From ZC4RG30 sp965652645 (GTDB lineage: Bacteria; Pseudomonadota; Gammaproteobacteria; Steroidobacterales; Steroidobacteraceae), in NCBI GenBank assembly GCA_965652645.1, contig CBFGXE010000005.1:67654-131653 (forward strand): 64,000 bases of DNA, given 5' to 3'. Within the stretch, counting starts at the first letter, position 1, and each line of letters starts with the position of its first letter. Below, in pieces: positions 50,886 to 61,601 of this stretch. Made by a program: the position numbers and the translations under genes. The notes beneath the pieces were generated by a model that saw only the letters and a program-made list of their open reading frames with translations, did not search any database and had not been told where the DNA came from.

Positions 50886-52631
50886 ATGCAGCGCCAGGTG
50901 AGGCACGGAGTCGCGGCCGCGGTAGCGGCCGTTCTCCTCTTGGGCTCCGTGACTGCGCTGGCCGACGTCCAGGACGTCAACGCCCGGCAGGCGGATGGCA
51001 GCACGCCCCTGCAGTGGGCCGCCTTCCGCGGTGACGTCGACGAGGCGAAGCGCCTCATTGCCGCCGGTGCCGACGTCAACGCCACCAACAACTACGGCAT
51101 CAACGCCATGCTGCTGGCGGCCGACATCGCCAGCACCGAGCTGATCCAGCTGTTGCTCAAGCACGGCGTCGATCCCGAAACCGCCAATGCCGATGGCGAA
51201 ACCCCGCTGCACCTGGTTGCGCGGGCCGGCAACATCGAGGCGGCAAGGGCGCTGCTGAAGGCAGGCGCCAAGGTCGACCCGCGCGAGAAGTTCGGCGAAC
51301 AGACCCCGCTGATGTGGGCAGTGGTGCGCCGCCATCCCGCGATGGTGGACTTCCTGCTCGAGCAGGGCGCCGACGTGAACGCCCGCAGCGCCGTGCGTGA
51401 CTACCAGCGCGTGGCCACCGCCGAAAGCCGCGCCAAGTCGCTGGACCGTGGCGGCTTCACGCCCCTGCTCTACGCGGCGCGCGAGAACTGCCGCGAGTGC
51501 GTCGACGTCCTGCTCAGGCACGGCGCCGACGTGAACCTGCCTGACCCTTCAGGCGTGGTGCCCATGGTCATCGCCATGATCAACGGCAACACCGACATCG
51601 CCAGGCGCCTCATCGAGGCCGGCGCGGACGTGAACCAGTGGGACATCTACGGCCAGGCTCCCCTGCATGTGGCCATCGCCAACATGGGCGGCGGACGCAA
51701 CGTCAACCCGCTTGATGCCGACCATCCGCAGCAGACCTCCGGTGACGAGCTGGTGCAGATGCTGATCGAGCGCGGTGCGAACCCGAACCAGCAGACCTAC
51801 TTCCGTCCCGCTGTGCGCGGCGGTGGCGGCCGCGGCACCACGCCCTTCCTGGTGGCCGTGGGCACCGGCGACCTCGACCTGGTGAAGCAGCTCGTCGCCA
51901 GGGGCGCGAACGTGCGGCTGGCCACCTCAGAGGGCACCGGCGCCATCCATGCGGCCGTGCAGGCGCGTGGCGGCGGCGGTGGCGGCGGATTCGGCGGCGG
52001 TGGACCGCCGCGGGGCGGTGGCGGACCTCCGGGCGGTGGACCCCCGGGCGGCGGACCTCCGACAGCCGACGCTGGCGGCGCGGCGCCTGCCGCAGCTCCC
52101 CGGGCTGCGGCCGCGGGCACGGCATCGCTGATGGGCGCGGCGCCGGCCAGGGGCGGTGCCCCTGGTGCCGGCGGTCCCGGTGCAGCACCCGGCGGCCGCG
52201 CCGGCGGTCCGGGTGCCGCGCGCCCCAACCCGCAGGTCGAGCTGATCCAGTACCTCGTCGAACAGGGCGCGGACATCAACCTGATGGCCCAGCGCCACTT
52301 CCTGAACCGCACGCGCGGTGGCTCCGCGCTCCACTATGCGGTGCGCGGCAGCGGCAACCGGCAGGTGATCGCGGCACTGGTCGAGCTCGGGCTGGACATC
52401 AACGCGAAGGACGAGGACGGCCTCACCGCCCTCGACTACGCGATGGCGCGCGGTTACGTGCCCTTCCTGCAGATGCCCTCGCAGCCCGACAAGGCGCTGG
52501 CGGACTACCTGCGCAGCCTCGGGGCCACGGTCGAGCTCGACCAGATTCCCGACTGGCCGCCGCAGGGACCACCCATTGCCACGGCCGTGTACGACTCCGT
52601 CATCTGGCCCGTTGATCCGGTAGGACCGTAA
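50886..52631 (+). CDS. Exported ankyrin-repeat protein with Gly/Pro-rich insert
   Basis: A 581-aa protein with a signal peptide (1-26, AVAAVLLLGSVTALA) and about eight to nine ankyrin repeats (DGSTPLQWAAFRGDVDEAKR, LIAAGADVNATNNYG, DGETPLHLVARAGNIEAARA, and so on). Between repeats, residues roughly 360-446 are a low-complexity linker of Gly, Pro and Ala (GGGGGGGFGGGGPPRGGGG), then two more repeats follow. A periplasmic ankyrin scaffold is unusual and could hold the cytochrome and DUF1552 proteins together. Starts two bases after DUF1552; its last base is the first base of the next ATG. The C-terminal tail ends DSVIWPVDPVGP, with no anchor visible. Confidence 0.86.
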   Translation: MQRQVRHGVAAAVAAVLLLGSVTALADVQDVNARQADGSTPLQWAAFRGDVDEAKRLIAAGADVNATNNYGINAMLLAADIASTELIQLLLKHGVDPETANADGETPLHLVARAGNIEAARALLKAGAKVDPREKFGEQTPLMWAVVRRHPAMVDFLLEQGADVNARSAVRDYQRVATAESRAKSLDRGGFTPLLYAARENCRECVDVLLRHGADVNLPDPSGVVPMVIAMINGNTDIARRLIEAGADVNQWDIYGQAPLHVAIANMGGGRNVNPLDADHPQQTSGDELVQMLIERGANPNQQTYFRPAVRGGGGRGTTPFLVAVGTGDLDLVKQLVARGANVRLATSEGTGAIHAAVQARGGGGGGGFGGGGPPRGGGGPPGGGPPGGGPPTADAGGAAPAAAPRAAAAGTASLMGAAPARGGAPGAGGPGAAPGGRAGGPGAARPNPQVELIQYLVEQGADINLMAQRHFLNRTRGGSALHYAVRGSGNRQVIAALVELGLDINAKDEDGLTALDYAMARGYVPFLQMPSQPDKALADYLRSLGATVELDQIPDWPPQGPPIATAVYDSVIWPVDPVGP

Positions 52632-53677
52632 TGACCATCTCCCGTCGTTTCTTCCTGCGTGATGGCGCGCAGGCCGTTGCTGCTGCCTCGCTGCTCGGGT
52701 CGGCCACGCTCACCGGCTGTGCCACCTCCCCTGCCGGCAAGGCCGCCAGCGGCAGCGAGGTGGCCAGGGCTGCCGTGCGCAGCGTGTCCGCCAGCGACCT
52801 GAGGGTGGTGGACGTGAAGGGTCTCGCGCTGGTCCAGGGCGCCGGCGCCAATGTCGTGGCGCTGGGCGGCCCGGAAGGTGCCCTGATGGTCGATGGCGGC
52901 CTGGCCGCCAATTCGGCGGTGCTGCTGAAGGCCGTGCATGGTGCCGCGGGCACGAGCCGGGTGCACACCCTCATCAACACGCACTGGCATCCGGAGCAGA
53001 CCGGCTCGAACGAGGCAGTGGGCCGCGAAGGCGGCACCATCATCGCCCACGAGGTCAGCAGGATCGCGCTGGCGCATGCGCTGGGCAACCGCTCCGCCCT
53101 CTACGAAGGCGTGCACGGCCCGCTGGCGAAGGAAGGCGTGCCCTCCGTGACCACCTACAACAAGGGTTCGCTGCAGTTCGGCGGGGAGCGGGTGGAATAC
53201 CGCTACCTGCCGGGCGCGCACACCAATGGCGACCTGATGGTGCACTTCCCGGAGCGCAACGTGCTGGTGGTGGGCGGCCCGGTGGGCTCGGACCGCTGGC
53301 CGGTGATCGACTACCTCAACGGCGGTTTCATGCACGGCTTCGTGCGCACCTACGACATCCTCACCGGCATCGTGAAGCCCGACACCATCGTGGTTCCCGC
53401 CGACGGTCCCGTGCTCACGGGTGCCCAGCTGGTGACCCAGAAGGACGTGTACCGGGAGCTGTTCAAGCAGTTCTTCGTGCTGTTCAACAAGGGCTTCGGG
53501 CCGAAGGACGTGGCGGAATACAACGCCGGCAAGGAGTTCATGGGCGTGGGCCAGGTGATCGTGGACCGCCCGCTCACCCGCGAGCCGGGCGCCGGCATGC
53601 TGCGGCAGCTGGGCGATCCGGCGCGGTTCCTGGAATACGCCTACCGCAGCACCCAGCTGGCGACGATCCCGCACTGA
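52631..53677 (+). CDS. Metallo-beta-lactamase-fold Tat lipoprotein with altered metal ligands
   Basis: A 348-aa protein with a twin-arginine motif (SRRFFLRDG, R5-R6) and a lipobox-like LTGC ending at C30, so probably a Tat-exported lipoprotein. The fold is metallo-beta-lactamase-like: LMVDGGLAANSAVLLK, TLINTHWHPEQTGSN, YLPGAHTNGDLMVHFP. The metal motif H-x-H-x-D-H reads HWHPEQ (118-123), so Asp is Glu and His is Gln; H197 is kept; the usual downstream Asp (GGPV, 215-218) and final His (PADGP, 256-260) are missing. It may bind one metal or act as a non-hydrolytic partner. Fourth gene of the cytochrome/DUF1552 module. Confidence 0.82.
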   Translation: MTISRRFFLRDGAQAVAAASLLGSATLTGCATSPAGKAASGSEVARAAVRSVSASDLRVVDVKGLALVQGAGANVVALGGPEGALMVDGGLAANSAVLLKAVHGAAGTSRVHTLINTHWHPEQTGSNEAVGREGGTIIAHEVSRIALAHALGNRSALYEGVHGPLAKEGVPSVTTYNKGSLQFGGERVEYRYLPGAHTNGDLMVHFPERNVLVVGGPVGSDRWPVIDYLNGGFMHGFVRTYDILTGIVKPDTIVVPADGPVLTGAQLVTQKDVYRELFKQFFVLFNKGFGPKDVAEYNAGKEFMGVGQVIVDRPLTREPGAGMLRQLGDPARFLEYAYRSTQLATIPH

Positions 53678-53702
53678 CGCCAGGGCCCGGCCCCGAGCGG
53701 AA

Positions 53703-54203
53703 GTGCACGTCCAGAGCTTCCCTCCGCTGGGCAACACCCGCGCCACGCGGCTGGTGCTGGGCACCATGCCCGGCAAGGCCTCCCTGCTGGCGCACCAGTA
53801 CTACGCGCATCCACGCAATGCGTTCTGGTTCATCATCGAGGGACTGTTCGGCATCCCGCGGGAGCTGCCCTACGCGCGGCGCGTGCGCGAGCTGGCAAGG
53901 GCCGGCATTGCGGTGTGGGACGTGCTGGCGGCCTGCACGCGAGGCACCAGCCTCGACTCGGACATCGTCCCCGGCTCCTGCGTGCCGAACGACTTCAATG
54001 GCTACCTCGGACGGCACCGGCGCATCCAGCAGATCTACTTCAACGGCGGTCCGGCCAGGGCGCTTTTCGAGCGGCACGTGGCGCCGCTGCTGGCGCCGGA
54101 GTTCCGTGCGATCGGCCGCGTGACCCTGCCTTCGACCAGTCCGACGCACGCGCGTCGTTCGCATGCGGAGAAACTGGAGGCCTGGCGCATCCTCGCCGGC
54201 TGA
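53703..54203 (+). CDS. DNA-deoxyinosine glycosylase (UDG family 6-like)
   Basis: A 166-aa single-domain glycosylase resembling the hypoxanthine-DNA glycosylase family, which removes deaminated adenine. Family elements are LVLGTMPGKASLLAHQYYAH (N-terminal motif), PRNAFWFIIEGLFG, AGIAVWDVLAACTRGTSLDS, and LPSTSPTHARRSHAEKLEAW as C-terminal motif. The start GTG 53703 is 25 bases after the previous stop, with a weak Shine-Dalgarno. There is no signal peptide, so it is not part of the exported module before it. Mug-type mismatch glycosylase is the alternative call; the TSPTHA motif favours the HDG branch. Confidence 0.84.
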   Translation: MHVQSFPPLGNTRATRLVLGTMPGKASLLAHQYYAHPRNAFWFIIEGLFGIPRELPYARRVRELARAGIAVWDVLAACTRGTSLDSDIVPGSCVPNDFNGYLGRHRRIQQIYFNGGPARALFERHVAPLLAPEFRAIGRVTLPSTSPTHARRSHAEKLEAWRILAG

Positions 54204-54295
54204 GGCCAGCCCGTACGGCTGGCGGGAAGCGGGATTCGCTGGCGGGCCTGCCACGCTGCGGCTACGCTGCTGCCCCGGACATCGCCGGGAATCCG

Positions 54296-54817
54296 ATGCA
54301 GCACCGCACCTTCATCCAGCCCGTCCTCGTTGCCGCGCTGGCCCTGCTGGCCACGGCCTGCGCACGCCCGGATCCTGCCGTGGCGGCGCGGCTGCAACTG
54401 CTGGAGGACCGGCAGGAGATCCTGGAGCTGATGACGGCCTATGGCGCCACGCTCGACCGGCGTGACTTCGCCGCCTTCGGCAGCCTGTTTGCCGACGACG
54501 CCGAATACGGCAGTGGTCCCGCCGCAGTGCGCGGTCGCGAAGCCATCCAGGCGCAGCTCGAACAGGTCATCGGCAGCAATCCCTCCAACCTGCCGGGCCC
54601 CAACTTCCACGTGTTTTTCAATCCTTCCATCCATGTCGAAGGGGATACCGCGCGGGCCACCAGCCTTGGGGCCTACACCGCGCCGGATGCCGCCGGCGGC
54701 GGCACCCGCATGGCGTTCTTCGTTTCGTATGAAGACACGCTGGTGAAGCGGGATGGCCGCTGGCTGTTCCAGCGGCGGGTCACTGGCAGCGGGGCACCAC
54801 CCGCACCGGTGCGCTGA
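54296..54817 (+). CDS. SnoaL-like (NTF2-fold) lipoprotein
   Basis: A 173-aa exported protein with a signal peptide and lipobox (LLATACARP, Cys near residue 23). The mature domain is an NTF2-like alpha+beta barrel of the SnoaL type: EDRQEILELMTAYGATLDRR, DFAAFGSLFADDAEY, GREAIQAQLEQV, and a C-terminal RDGRWLFQRRVTG. Asp/His pairs seen in scytalone-dehydratase-like enzymes are partly present (LDRRDF), but no substrate can be named. It sits alone between the glycosylase and the adaptor of an ABC exporter, 92 and 27 bases away respectively. The first gap contains nothing I recognise. Confidence 0.82.
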   Translation: MQHRTFIQPVLVAALALLATACARPDPAVAARLQLLEDRQEILELMTAYGATLDRRDFAAFGSLFADDAEYGSGPAAVRGREAIQAQLEQVIGSNPSNLPGPNFHVFFNPSIHVEGDTARATSLGAYTAPDAAGGGTRMAFFVSYEDTLVKRDGRWLFQRRVTGSGAPPAPVR

Positions 54818-54844
54818 AGTCCCTTCCCTGCCAATGGCCTGCAC

Positions 54845-56059
54845 ATGAAGCACAAACGACTCCTGCTGGTTTCCATCGCCGCAATCGCCATCGTGGCGCT
54901 GGTCCTGCTGCAGCGTGCGCGCGGACCGGAGCTGCCAGGCTATGTGGTGGAGAGCCGCCCACTGGTGCAGGTGGTGGTGGCCACCGGCCGGGTGATCAGT
55001 ACCTCGCGAGTGCAGGTTGGCAGCGAGGTCACCGGCACGCTGGTCGAGCGCCGCGTGCAGGAAGGCGACCGGGTGGCGGCGGGAGACCTGCTGGCCGTGC
55101 TGCGCGCGGATGACCTCGCCGCCAACCTGCGCGAGGCGGAGGCTGCCCTGCTGCAGCTGCAACGATCCGCCAGGCCACAGGCCGAGGCCGCCCTGCGCCA
55201 GGCCGAGGCGCAGCTTGCGCAGGCGCAGCGCGAGCGGCAGCGCCGCGCGGACCTGTTCGCGCGGCAGCTGGTCGCACGCGAGACACTGGAACAGGCCGAG
55301 GAGGCCGAAACCGTCGCCGCAGCCGCCGCGGAGCGCGCGCGCCTGGCAGCGCGGGCGGTGGCGGCCGGCGGCACCGAGGAAAGGCAGCAGCAGGAACGCA
55401 TCGCCGCGGCGCGCGCGCAGCTTGCCAAGACCAGCATCCGCTCCTCCGTGGCCGGCACGGTGCTCACGCGCAATGCCGAGCCGGGCGACCTGATCCAGCC
55501 GGGTCGGGTGCTGTTCGAGATCGCACGCGACGGCGTCACCGAGATCGAGGTTCCGGTGGACGAGAAGAACCTCGGTGTCCTGGCGCCGGGACAGCAGGCC
55601 CGGTGCATTGCCGATGCCTGGCCTGCCGAGCCCTTCGAAGCCATCGTGAATTACCTCGCGCCCGGCATCGATGCAGCGCGCGGCACGGTGACCGTGCGGC
55701 TGCGGGTGGATCCCGTGCCCGCCTTCCTGCGCCAGGACATGACCGTGTCGGTGAACATCGAGACCGGCCGCCGCGAGTCTGCGCTGCTGGTGCCGCATGA
55801 CGCGTTGCTGCAGGTCGAAGGCAACCGCGCAAGCGTGCTGGCCGTGCGTGACGGGCGCCTGCAGCGCGTGGCGGTGACGCTGGGCCTGCGCGGCCTTGCG
55901 GCCAGCGAGGTGACCGACGGACTCGCGGCCGGGGACCACGTGCTGGCCACTGCGGGCGCCGGCGCCCTGGCCGACGGCGACCGGGTGCGCGTCACCACCC
56001 TGCAGCAGCCGGCGGAGAATTCCAGCACGCGCCGCGAGCTGCCGGTGAACCTGGACTGA
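54845..56059 (+). CDS. Membrane-fusion/periplasmic adaptor (HlyD-like) of ABC exporter
   Basis: A 404-aa adaptor with one N-terminal membrane anchor (LLLVSIAAIAIVALVLLQ), a lipoyl-like domain (VGSEVTGTLVERRVQEGDRV), a long coiled-coil hairpin rich in Ala, Glu and Arg (about residues 95-190), and the second lipoyl half (TSIRSSVAGTVLTRNAEPGD) followed by beta-barrel domains. It is the first gene of an adaptor-permease-ATPase set and would link the inner-membrane permease to an outer-membrane factor or extract substrate itself. The last residues (STRRELPVNLD) are polar. No outer-membrane TolC-like gene is near. Confidence 0.88.
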   Translation: MKHKRLLLVSIAAIAIVALVLLQRARGPELPGYVVESRPLVQVVVATGRVISTSRVQVGSEVTGTLVERRVQEGDRVAAGDLLAVLRADDLAANLREAEAALLQLQRSARPQAEAALRQAEAQLAQAQRERQRRADLFARQLVARETLEQAEEAETVAAAAAERARLAARAVAAGGTEERQQQERIAAARAQLAKTSIRSSVAGTVLTRNAEPGDLIQPGRVLFEIARDGVTEIEVPVDEKNLGVLAPGQQARCIADAWPAEPFEAIVNYLAPGIDAARGTVTVRLRVDPVPAFLRQDMTVSVNIETGRRESALLVPHDALLQVEGNRASVLAVRDGRLQRVAVTLGLRGLAASEVTDGLAAGDHVLATAGAGALADGDRVRVTTLQQPAENSSTRRELPVNLD

Positions 56060-56068
56060 CAGCCCGCG

Positions 56069-57263
<1,195 letters not shown>

Positions 57264-57271
<8 letters not shown>

Positions 57272-57986
57272 GCTTGCGGCCGCGGCGGCGGATGAAGTGG
57301 TGCTGCGGCTCGAGGGACTGCGCAAGTCCTACAACGTGGGCCTGCCCACGCAGATCGAAGTACTGCATGGGCTCGATCTTTCGATCCGGCGCCACGACTT
57401 TGCCGCGCTGGTGGGACCGTCGGGGTCGGGCAAGAGCACGTTGCTGAACCTGCTGGGCCTGCTGGATGCACCCACCGCCGGCGAGCTGTACCTGCTCGGC
57501 CGCCCGGTGCGCGAACTGGACGACGAACAGCGCACCGCGCTGCGCGCGGAAGCACTGGGCTTCGTGTTCCAGTTCCATCACCTGCTGCCGGCCTTCAAGG
57601 CGCTTGAAAACGTGCTGATGCCGCTGATGGTGCGCCACGGACGACCCGGCGCCGACGAGGTGGAACGCGCGCGGCAGCTGCTGCGCGACGTGGGCCTGGA
57701 GCAGATGACCGATCGCAAGCCCACCGAACTCTCCGGCGGCCAGCAGCAGCGCGTGGCCATTGCGCGCGCCCTGGTGACCCGCCCCGCCCTGCTGCTGGCC
57801 GACGAGCCCACGGGCAATCTCGACACGAAAACCGCCGCCGAAGTGTTCCAGCTGTTCCGGCGCTTCAACCGCGAAGCCGGCTGCGCGGTGCTGGTGGTGA
57901 CGCATGATCCGCGGCTGTCGGCGGCATGTGACCGCACCATCGAGCTGGTGGACGGCGCGATCGTCAGCGACCAGGCCACCAGCTGA
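57264..57986 (+). CDS. ABC transporter ATP-binding protein (LolD/MacB-type)
   Basis: A 240-aa ATPase. Walker [16 protein letters not shown], the Q-loop [18 protein letters not shown], signature [15 protein letters not shown], Walker [13 protein letters not shown] and the His switch VVTHDPRL are complete; [10 protein letters not shown] is typical of LolD-like proteins. ATG 57264 gives a short N-terminus and overlaps the permease by eight bases. It pairs with the upstream permease and adaptor to form a mechanotransmission-type exporter. The gene converges on a second exporter operon, with a hairpin in the 36 bp between them. Confidence 0.93.
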
Positions 57987-57987
57987 C

Positions 57988-58020
57988 GGGCACGGCGCGG
58001 GCAGCTCCCGTGCCGCCCGC
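57988..58020. terminator. Convergent hairpin between the two exporter operons
   Basis: GGCACGG (57989-57995) and CCGTGCC (58008-58014) form a 7-bp stem in the gap between converging genes. No T-tract follows on either strand, so it may stall rather than terminate. Confidence 0.4.
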
Positions 58021-58022
58021 CG

Positions 58023-59252
58023 CTATTCGTAGCGCAGGGCCTCGATGGGATTCAGCCGCGCCGCGCGCCGCGCCGGCACGAATCCGAAGATGATGCCCAC
58101 CGAGGCCGAGGCCACGATGGCCACCAGCACCACCACCGGGCTGATGTACACCGGCCAGCCGAACATCCCTGCCAGCGCGGCGGCCACGCCGGCGCCCAGC
58201 CCCAGCCCCACCAGTCCGCCCACCAGGCACAGCAGCACCGCCTCGGTGAGGAACTGCCCGAGGATGTCCGAGCCGCGCGCCCCGATGGCCATGCGCAGGC
58301 CGATCTCGCGCGTGCGCTCGGTCACCGACACCAGCATGATGTTCATGATGCCGATGCCGCCCACCACCAGCGAGATGGCCGCGGTGGCGGCCAGCAGCAG
58401 CCCCAGCGTCTTGGAGGCCTGGTTGCGGGTCTCCAGGAACTCGGCGAAGTTGCGGATGATGAAGTTGTTGTCCTTGTCAGGCCCGATGCGCCGCCGCTCG
58501 CGCAGCACGCGCTCGATGTCGGACTGCACCTCGGCCAGGTTGTAGCGCGGGTCCACCTTCACCAGCAGCGCGCCGATCTGGTCCGGCGCGCCGAGCCGGC
58601 CCACCAGGCGCGAGCGCGCGGTGGAGATGGGAACCATGATCACGTCGTCCTGGTCGTTGCCGCCGGCCTGCCCCTTCTCCGACAGCACGCCGATGACCTG
58701 GAACGGCGAGTTGTTGATGCGGATGGTGGTCCCCAGCGGGTCACCGTCACCGAACAGCTCGCGCGCCACCGTGGCCCCGATCACGGCCAGCTTGGCGCCG
58801 GAGGAGCCTTCGCGGGAATCGAAAAATCGCCCCCGGGCGACGGGCCACTCGCGCACCGTCTGGATCTCGGCATTCACGCCCTGCACGCGGGTGGTCCAGT
58901 TGGCATTGCCCAGCACCACCGAGGCGTTGTTGTTGCCCAGTTCGCCGGAAACGGCCATCACCCCCGCCACGCTGTCGCGAACCGCGCGCATGTCCTTCTC
59001 CGTGAGCGGCGGGGCCGACCCGAAGCCGCCCCGGCGCCCCCCCACATTGGCCGATCCCGGGAAGATGGTGAGCTGGTTGGTGCCGAGGCTGGAGATCTGG
59101 TCCTCGATCTGCTTGCTCGCACCGCTGCCGATGCCGGACATCACGATCACCGAAGCCACGCCGATGATGATGCCCAGCGTGGTGAGCATGCTGCGCAACT
59201 TGTTCAGCCGCAGCGCCACCAGCGCGGTCTTGATGTATTCGACGACGCTCAT
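58023..59252 (-). CDS. MacB-type ABC transporter permease
   Basis: A 409-aa permease of the MacB class without a fused ATPase. N-terminal [20 protein letters not shown] and the first helix [20 protein letters not shown] precede a periplasmic domain (about 45-275), then three helices and the coupling motif [20 protein letters not shown]. The periplasmic part includes a [19 protein letters not shown] segment characteristic of the MacB_PCD family and a Gly/Arg-rich short insert. It overlaps the ATPase gene by ATGA. With the adaptor it would form a complete MacAB-like system for peptides, siderophores or macrolides; no TolC gene is adjacent. Confidence 0.93.
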   Translation of the reverse strand: MSVVEYIKTALVALRLNKLRSMLTTLGIIIGVASVIVMSGIGSGASKQIEDQISSLGTNQLTIFPGSANVGGRRGGFGSAPPLTEKDMRAVRDSVAGVMAVSGELGNNNASVVLGNANWTTRVQGVNAEIQTVREWPVARGRFFDSREGSSGAKLAVIGATVARELFGDGDPLGTTIRINNSPFQVIGVLSEKGQAGGNDQDDVIMVPISTARSRLVGRLGAPDQIGALLVKVDPRYNLAEVQSDIERVLRERRRIGPDKDNNFIIRNFAEFLETRNQASKTLGLLLAATAAISLVVGGIGIMNIMLVSVTERTREIGLRMAIGARGSDILGQFLTEAVLLCLVGGLVGLGLGAGVAAALAGMFGWPVYISPVVVLVAIVASASVGIIFGFVPARRAARLNPIEALRYE

Positions 59253-59968
59253 ACGGGCTTCTCCGCCACCGGGCGATCCTCGACGATGCGCCCGTCGCGC
59301 ACGCGCAGCAGGCGCCTGGCATGGGCCGCCACGTCCGGCTCGTGCGTCACCAGGATCACCGTCATTCCGCTCTCGGTGAGGCTCTCGAACAGCGCCATGA
59401 TTTCATCCGAGGTCTGCGAGTCGAGTGCGCCGGTGGGCTCGTCGGCCAGGATCAGGCTGGGCGAGTTGACCAGCGCCCGGGCAATGGCCACGCGCTGCTG
59501 CTGGCCGCCGGAGATCTGCGATGGCACATGGTCCATGCGCTGCCCCAGTCCCACCTCGCGCAGGCGCTGCGCGGCCAGCTCGTTGCCGCGCGCCTGCTTC
59601 GCAGGGTCACGCGAGTAGGCCAGCGGCAGCTTCACGTTGTCGAGCGCGGTGGTGCGCGGCAGCAGGTTGAACTGCTGGAACACGAAACCCAGCGTGCGGT
59701 TGCGCAGGTCGGCCAGCTGGTCCTTGTCGAGCGTTGCGATGTCGGTGCCGTTGATGGCCAGCGAGCCGGAGGTGGGCGTGTCGAGTGCGCCGATGAGGTT
59801 CATCAGCGTGGACTTGCCGGATCCGGATGGTCCCATGATGGCCACGAACTCGCCGCGGTGTATGTCGAACGAGACATCGCGCAGCGCGTGCACCGCCACC
59901 TCACCCAGCTGGTAGGTCTTGGTGAGGTTGCGGGCGGAGACGACGGGCGGTGCGCTGCCGCCATCCAT
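59249..59968 (-). CDS. MacB-type ABC transporter ATP-binding protein
   Basis: A 239-aa ATPase with Walker [17 protein letters not shown]-loop [18 protein letters not shown], signature [15 protein letters not shown], Walker [13 protein letters not shown] and VTHEPDVA. The insert after the Q-loop ([20 protein letters not shown]) and the Thr-Ala-Leu-Asp-Asn-Val stretch resemble MacB/LolD. Its ATG shares one base with the stop of the adaptor upstream and its stop overlaps the permease start, so the three genes are tightly coupled. MacB is normally a single chain; here it is split into ATPase and permease, which is a common variant. Confidence 0.94.
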   Translation of the reverse strand: MDGGSAPPVVSARNLTKTYQLGEVAVHALRDVSFDIHRGEFVAIMGPSGSGKSTLMNLIGALDTPTSGSLAINGTDIATLDKDQLADLRNRTLGFVFQQFNLLPRTTALDNVKLPLAYSRDPAKQARGNELAAQRLREVGLGQRMDHVPSQISGGQQQRVAIARALVNSPSLILADEPTGALDSQTSDEIMALFESLTESGMTVILVTHEPDVAAHARRLLRVRDGRIVEDRPVAEKPV

Positions 59969-61488
59969 CACATCGCCACCCCGGTGCGGGAGCGCACGAT
60001 CACCTCGGATCCCACGTCGATGGGACCACCCTCGACCACCTCCACCAGCTCGGTGTAACGGTCGTCGCTCACACCCAGCAGCACCTGGTGCACCTTCTCC
60101 TTGCCGTTCTCCAGCGTCCACAGCGTGCCCTGCCGGGTCTGCGGCTGGTTGCCGCGCTGGCTGCGCAGCTGGCGGAACCTGTCCAGCTGCCCGGGAGTGA
60201 GCACGCTGGCGATGGCGTTCTCGAGACGGTTGCGCATGGCCTGCGCTTCGCGGTTGTTGAAATTGTTGCCACCCTGCACGCCGGCCAGCGCGCCGGGCCC
60301 GCTGGCCTGCTGCTGCGCCTGCATCTGCTGCTGCACCTGCTGGATGGCCTGCTGCAGCCGCTCCTCCTGGTCGGGGGACAGCCCCAGCTCCTTCGCCAGC
60401 TGGGGATTGCCGGCCAGCATGGCGGCACCGCCCTGCCCACCACGGCCTTGCTGGCCGGTGGCCTGGTTCGACTGCGCGGTACGCTGGTCGGCCGGCTGGT
60501 AGCGGGCCGCGTCATTCGGCACACGCAGCACCTCGTCGCGGCGGTCGGTGACGATGCGCACGTTGGCGGTCATGCCAGGCAGCAGCATCTGCGCGGGATT
60601 CTCCGCCTGGATCATCACGCTGTAGGTAACCACGTTCTGCGTGGTGGTGGCCGCAAGGCGCACCTGCGCCACGCGCCCGGGGAAGGTCTGGTCCGGGAAG
60701 GCATCGACCGTGAAGGTGGCCTGGTCTTCCGGGTCGATGGCGCCGATGTCGGCCTCGTCGACCTTGGCCTCGATCTGGATCTGCGAGAGATCCTGCGCGA
60801 TCTTGAACAGCACCGGCGCCTGCAGGCTGGCCGCCACGGTCTGGCCCAGGTCGACGCTGCGCGAGATCACCACGCCATCGATGGGCGAGCGGATCTGCGT
60901 GCGCGAGAGGTCGATGCGTGCCTGCTCGAGTGAAGCCTGGCGGGTCTGCAGCGCTGCCTCGGCGTTCTTGATCTGGGCCTCCGCGATGACCAGGTCGCTT
61001 TCAGCCAGCTCCAGCTGCTTGCGGGCATCCTCGATGGCGGTCTGCGCGATCAGCTGCCGCTCGGCCAGCTGCTGCTGGCGCTCGTAGTCGCGCCGCGCCT
61101 GCTCCACCGTCGTCTGCGCCTTGCGCAGGCTGGCCTGCTGCGAGCCCATGTTGGCGCGCGCCACGGCCATGTCGGCCTCGGCCTGGGCGACGCGCTGCTG
61201 GTAGGTCTGCGGGTCGATCACGGCCAGCAGGTCGTCCTTCTTCACGCGTGAATTGAAGTCCGCGTGCAGCGCGGAAATCTGCCCGGAAATCTGCGAGCCC
61301 ACTTCCACCGTGACCAGGGCGGCCACGGAGCCGGTGGAGCTGATGGATTTCTCCACCATGCCACGGTCGATCGTGCCCATCTCGTAGGTGACGTCAGCCC
61401 CCTTCTGGTTGTAGTGCCGCCAGGCCAGCACCACTGCCACCAGCACGGCCGCCACGACCACGCCACGTTTGATCCACGGTCTTGCCAT
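59968..61488 (-). CDS. MacA-like periplasmic adaptor with a helical insert
   Basis: A 506-aa adaptor, longer than MacA (about 370-400 aa). It has one anchor helix ([14 protein letters not shown]), a lipoyl half ([20 protein letters not shown]), a coiled coil (90-190, rich in Gln/Glu/Ala), [20 protein letters not shown], and a MacA-like beta-barrel. At about residues 340-450 it carries an extra Gln/Gly-rich helical region with LSPDQ (near 369) and LTPGQ (near 430), resembling the LTxxQ motifs of Spy/CpxP chaperones, before the final domain resumes ([19 protein letters not shown]). ATG 61488 follows AGGA. Start codons upstream are non-homologous. Confidence 0.9.
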   Translation of the reverse strand: MARPWIKRGVVVAAVLVAVVLAWRHYNQKGADVTYEMGTIDRGMVEKSISSTGSVAALVTVEVGSQISGQISALHADFNSRVKKDDLLAVIDPQTYQQRVAQAEADMAVARANMGSQQASLRKAQTTVEQARRDYERQQQLAERQLIAQTAIEDARKQLELAESDLVIAEAQIKNAEAALQTRQASLEQARIDLSRTQIRSPIDGVVISRSVDLGQTVAASLQAPVLFKIAQDLSQIQIEAKVDEADIGAIDPEDQATFTVDAFPDQTFPGRVAQVRLAATTTQNVVTYSVMIQAENPAQMLLPGMTANVRIVTDRRDEVLRVPNDAARYQPADQRTAQSNQATGQQGRGGQGGAAMLAGNPQLAKELGLSPDQEERLQQAIQQVQQQMQAQQQASGPGALAGVQGGNNFNNREAQAMRNRLENAIASVLTPGQLDRFRQLRSQRGNQPQTRQGTLWTLENGKEKVHQVLLGVSDDRYTELVEVVEGGPIDVGSEVIVRSRTGVAM

Positions 61489-61601
61489 CACGATCCTGCG
61501 GTCCGGTTCAGGTTGGGTTGTTGGAGGGGCCGGGACGATATTGGACCGCCGCACCGATCACAAGTTCTTGACCGGCGCGAAATCGTGCCCTGTCGGGAAA
61601 T

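Noticed and set aside
51960..52240. Short GGCGGTGGACC-like repeats considered as a CRISPR array or other repeat element
   Set aside because: The units are in frame, imperfect and without spacers; they encode the Gly/Pro linker of the ankyrin protein.
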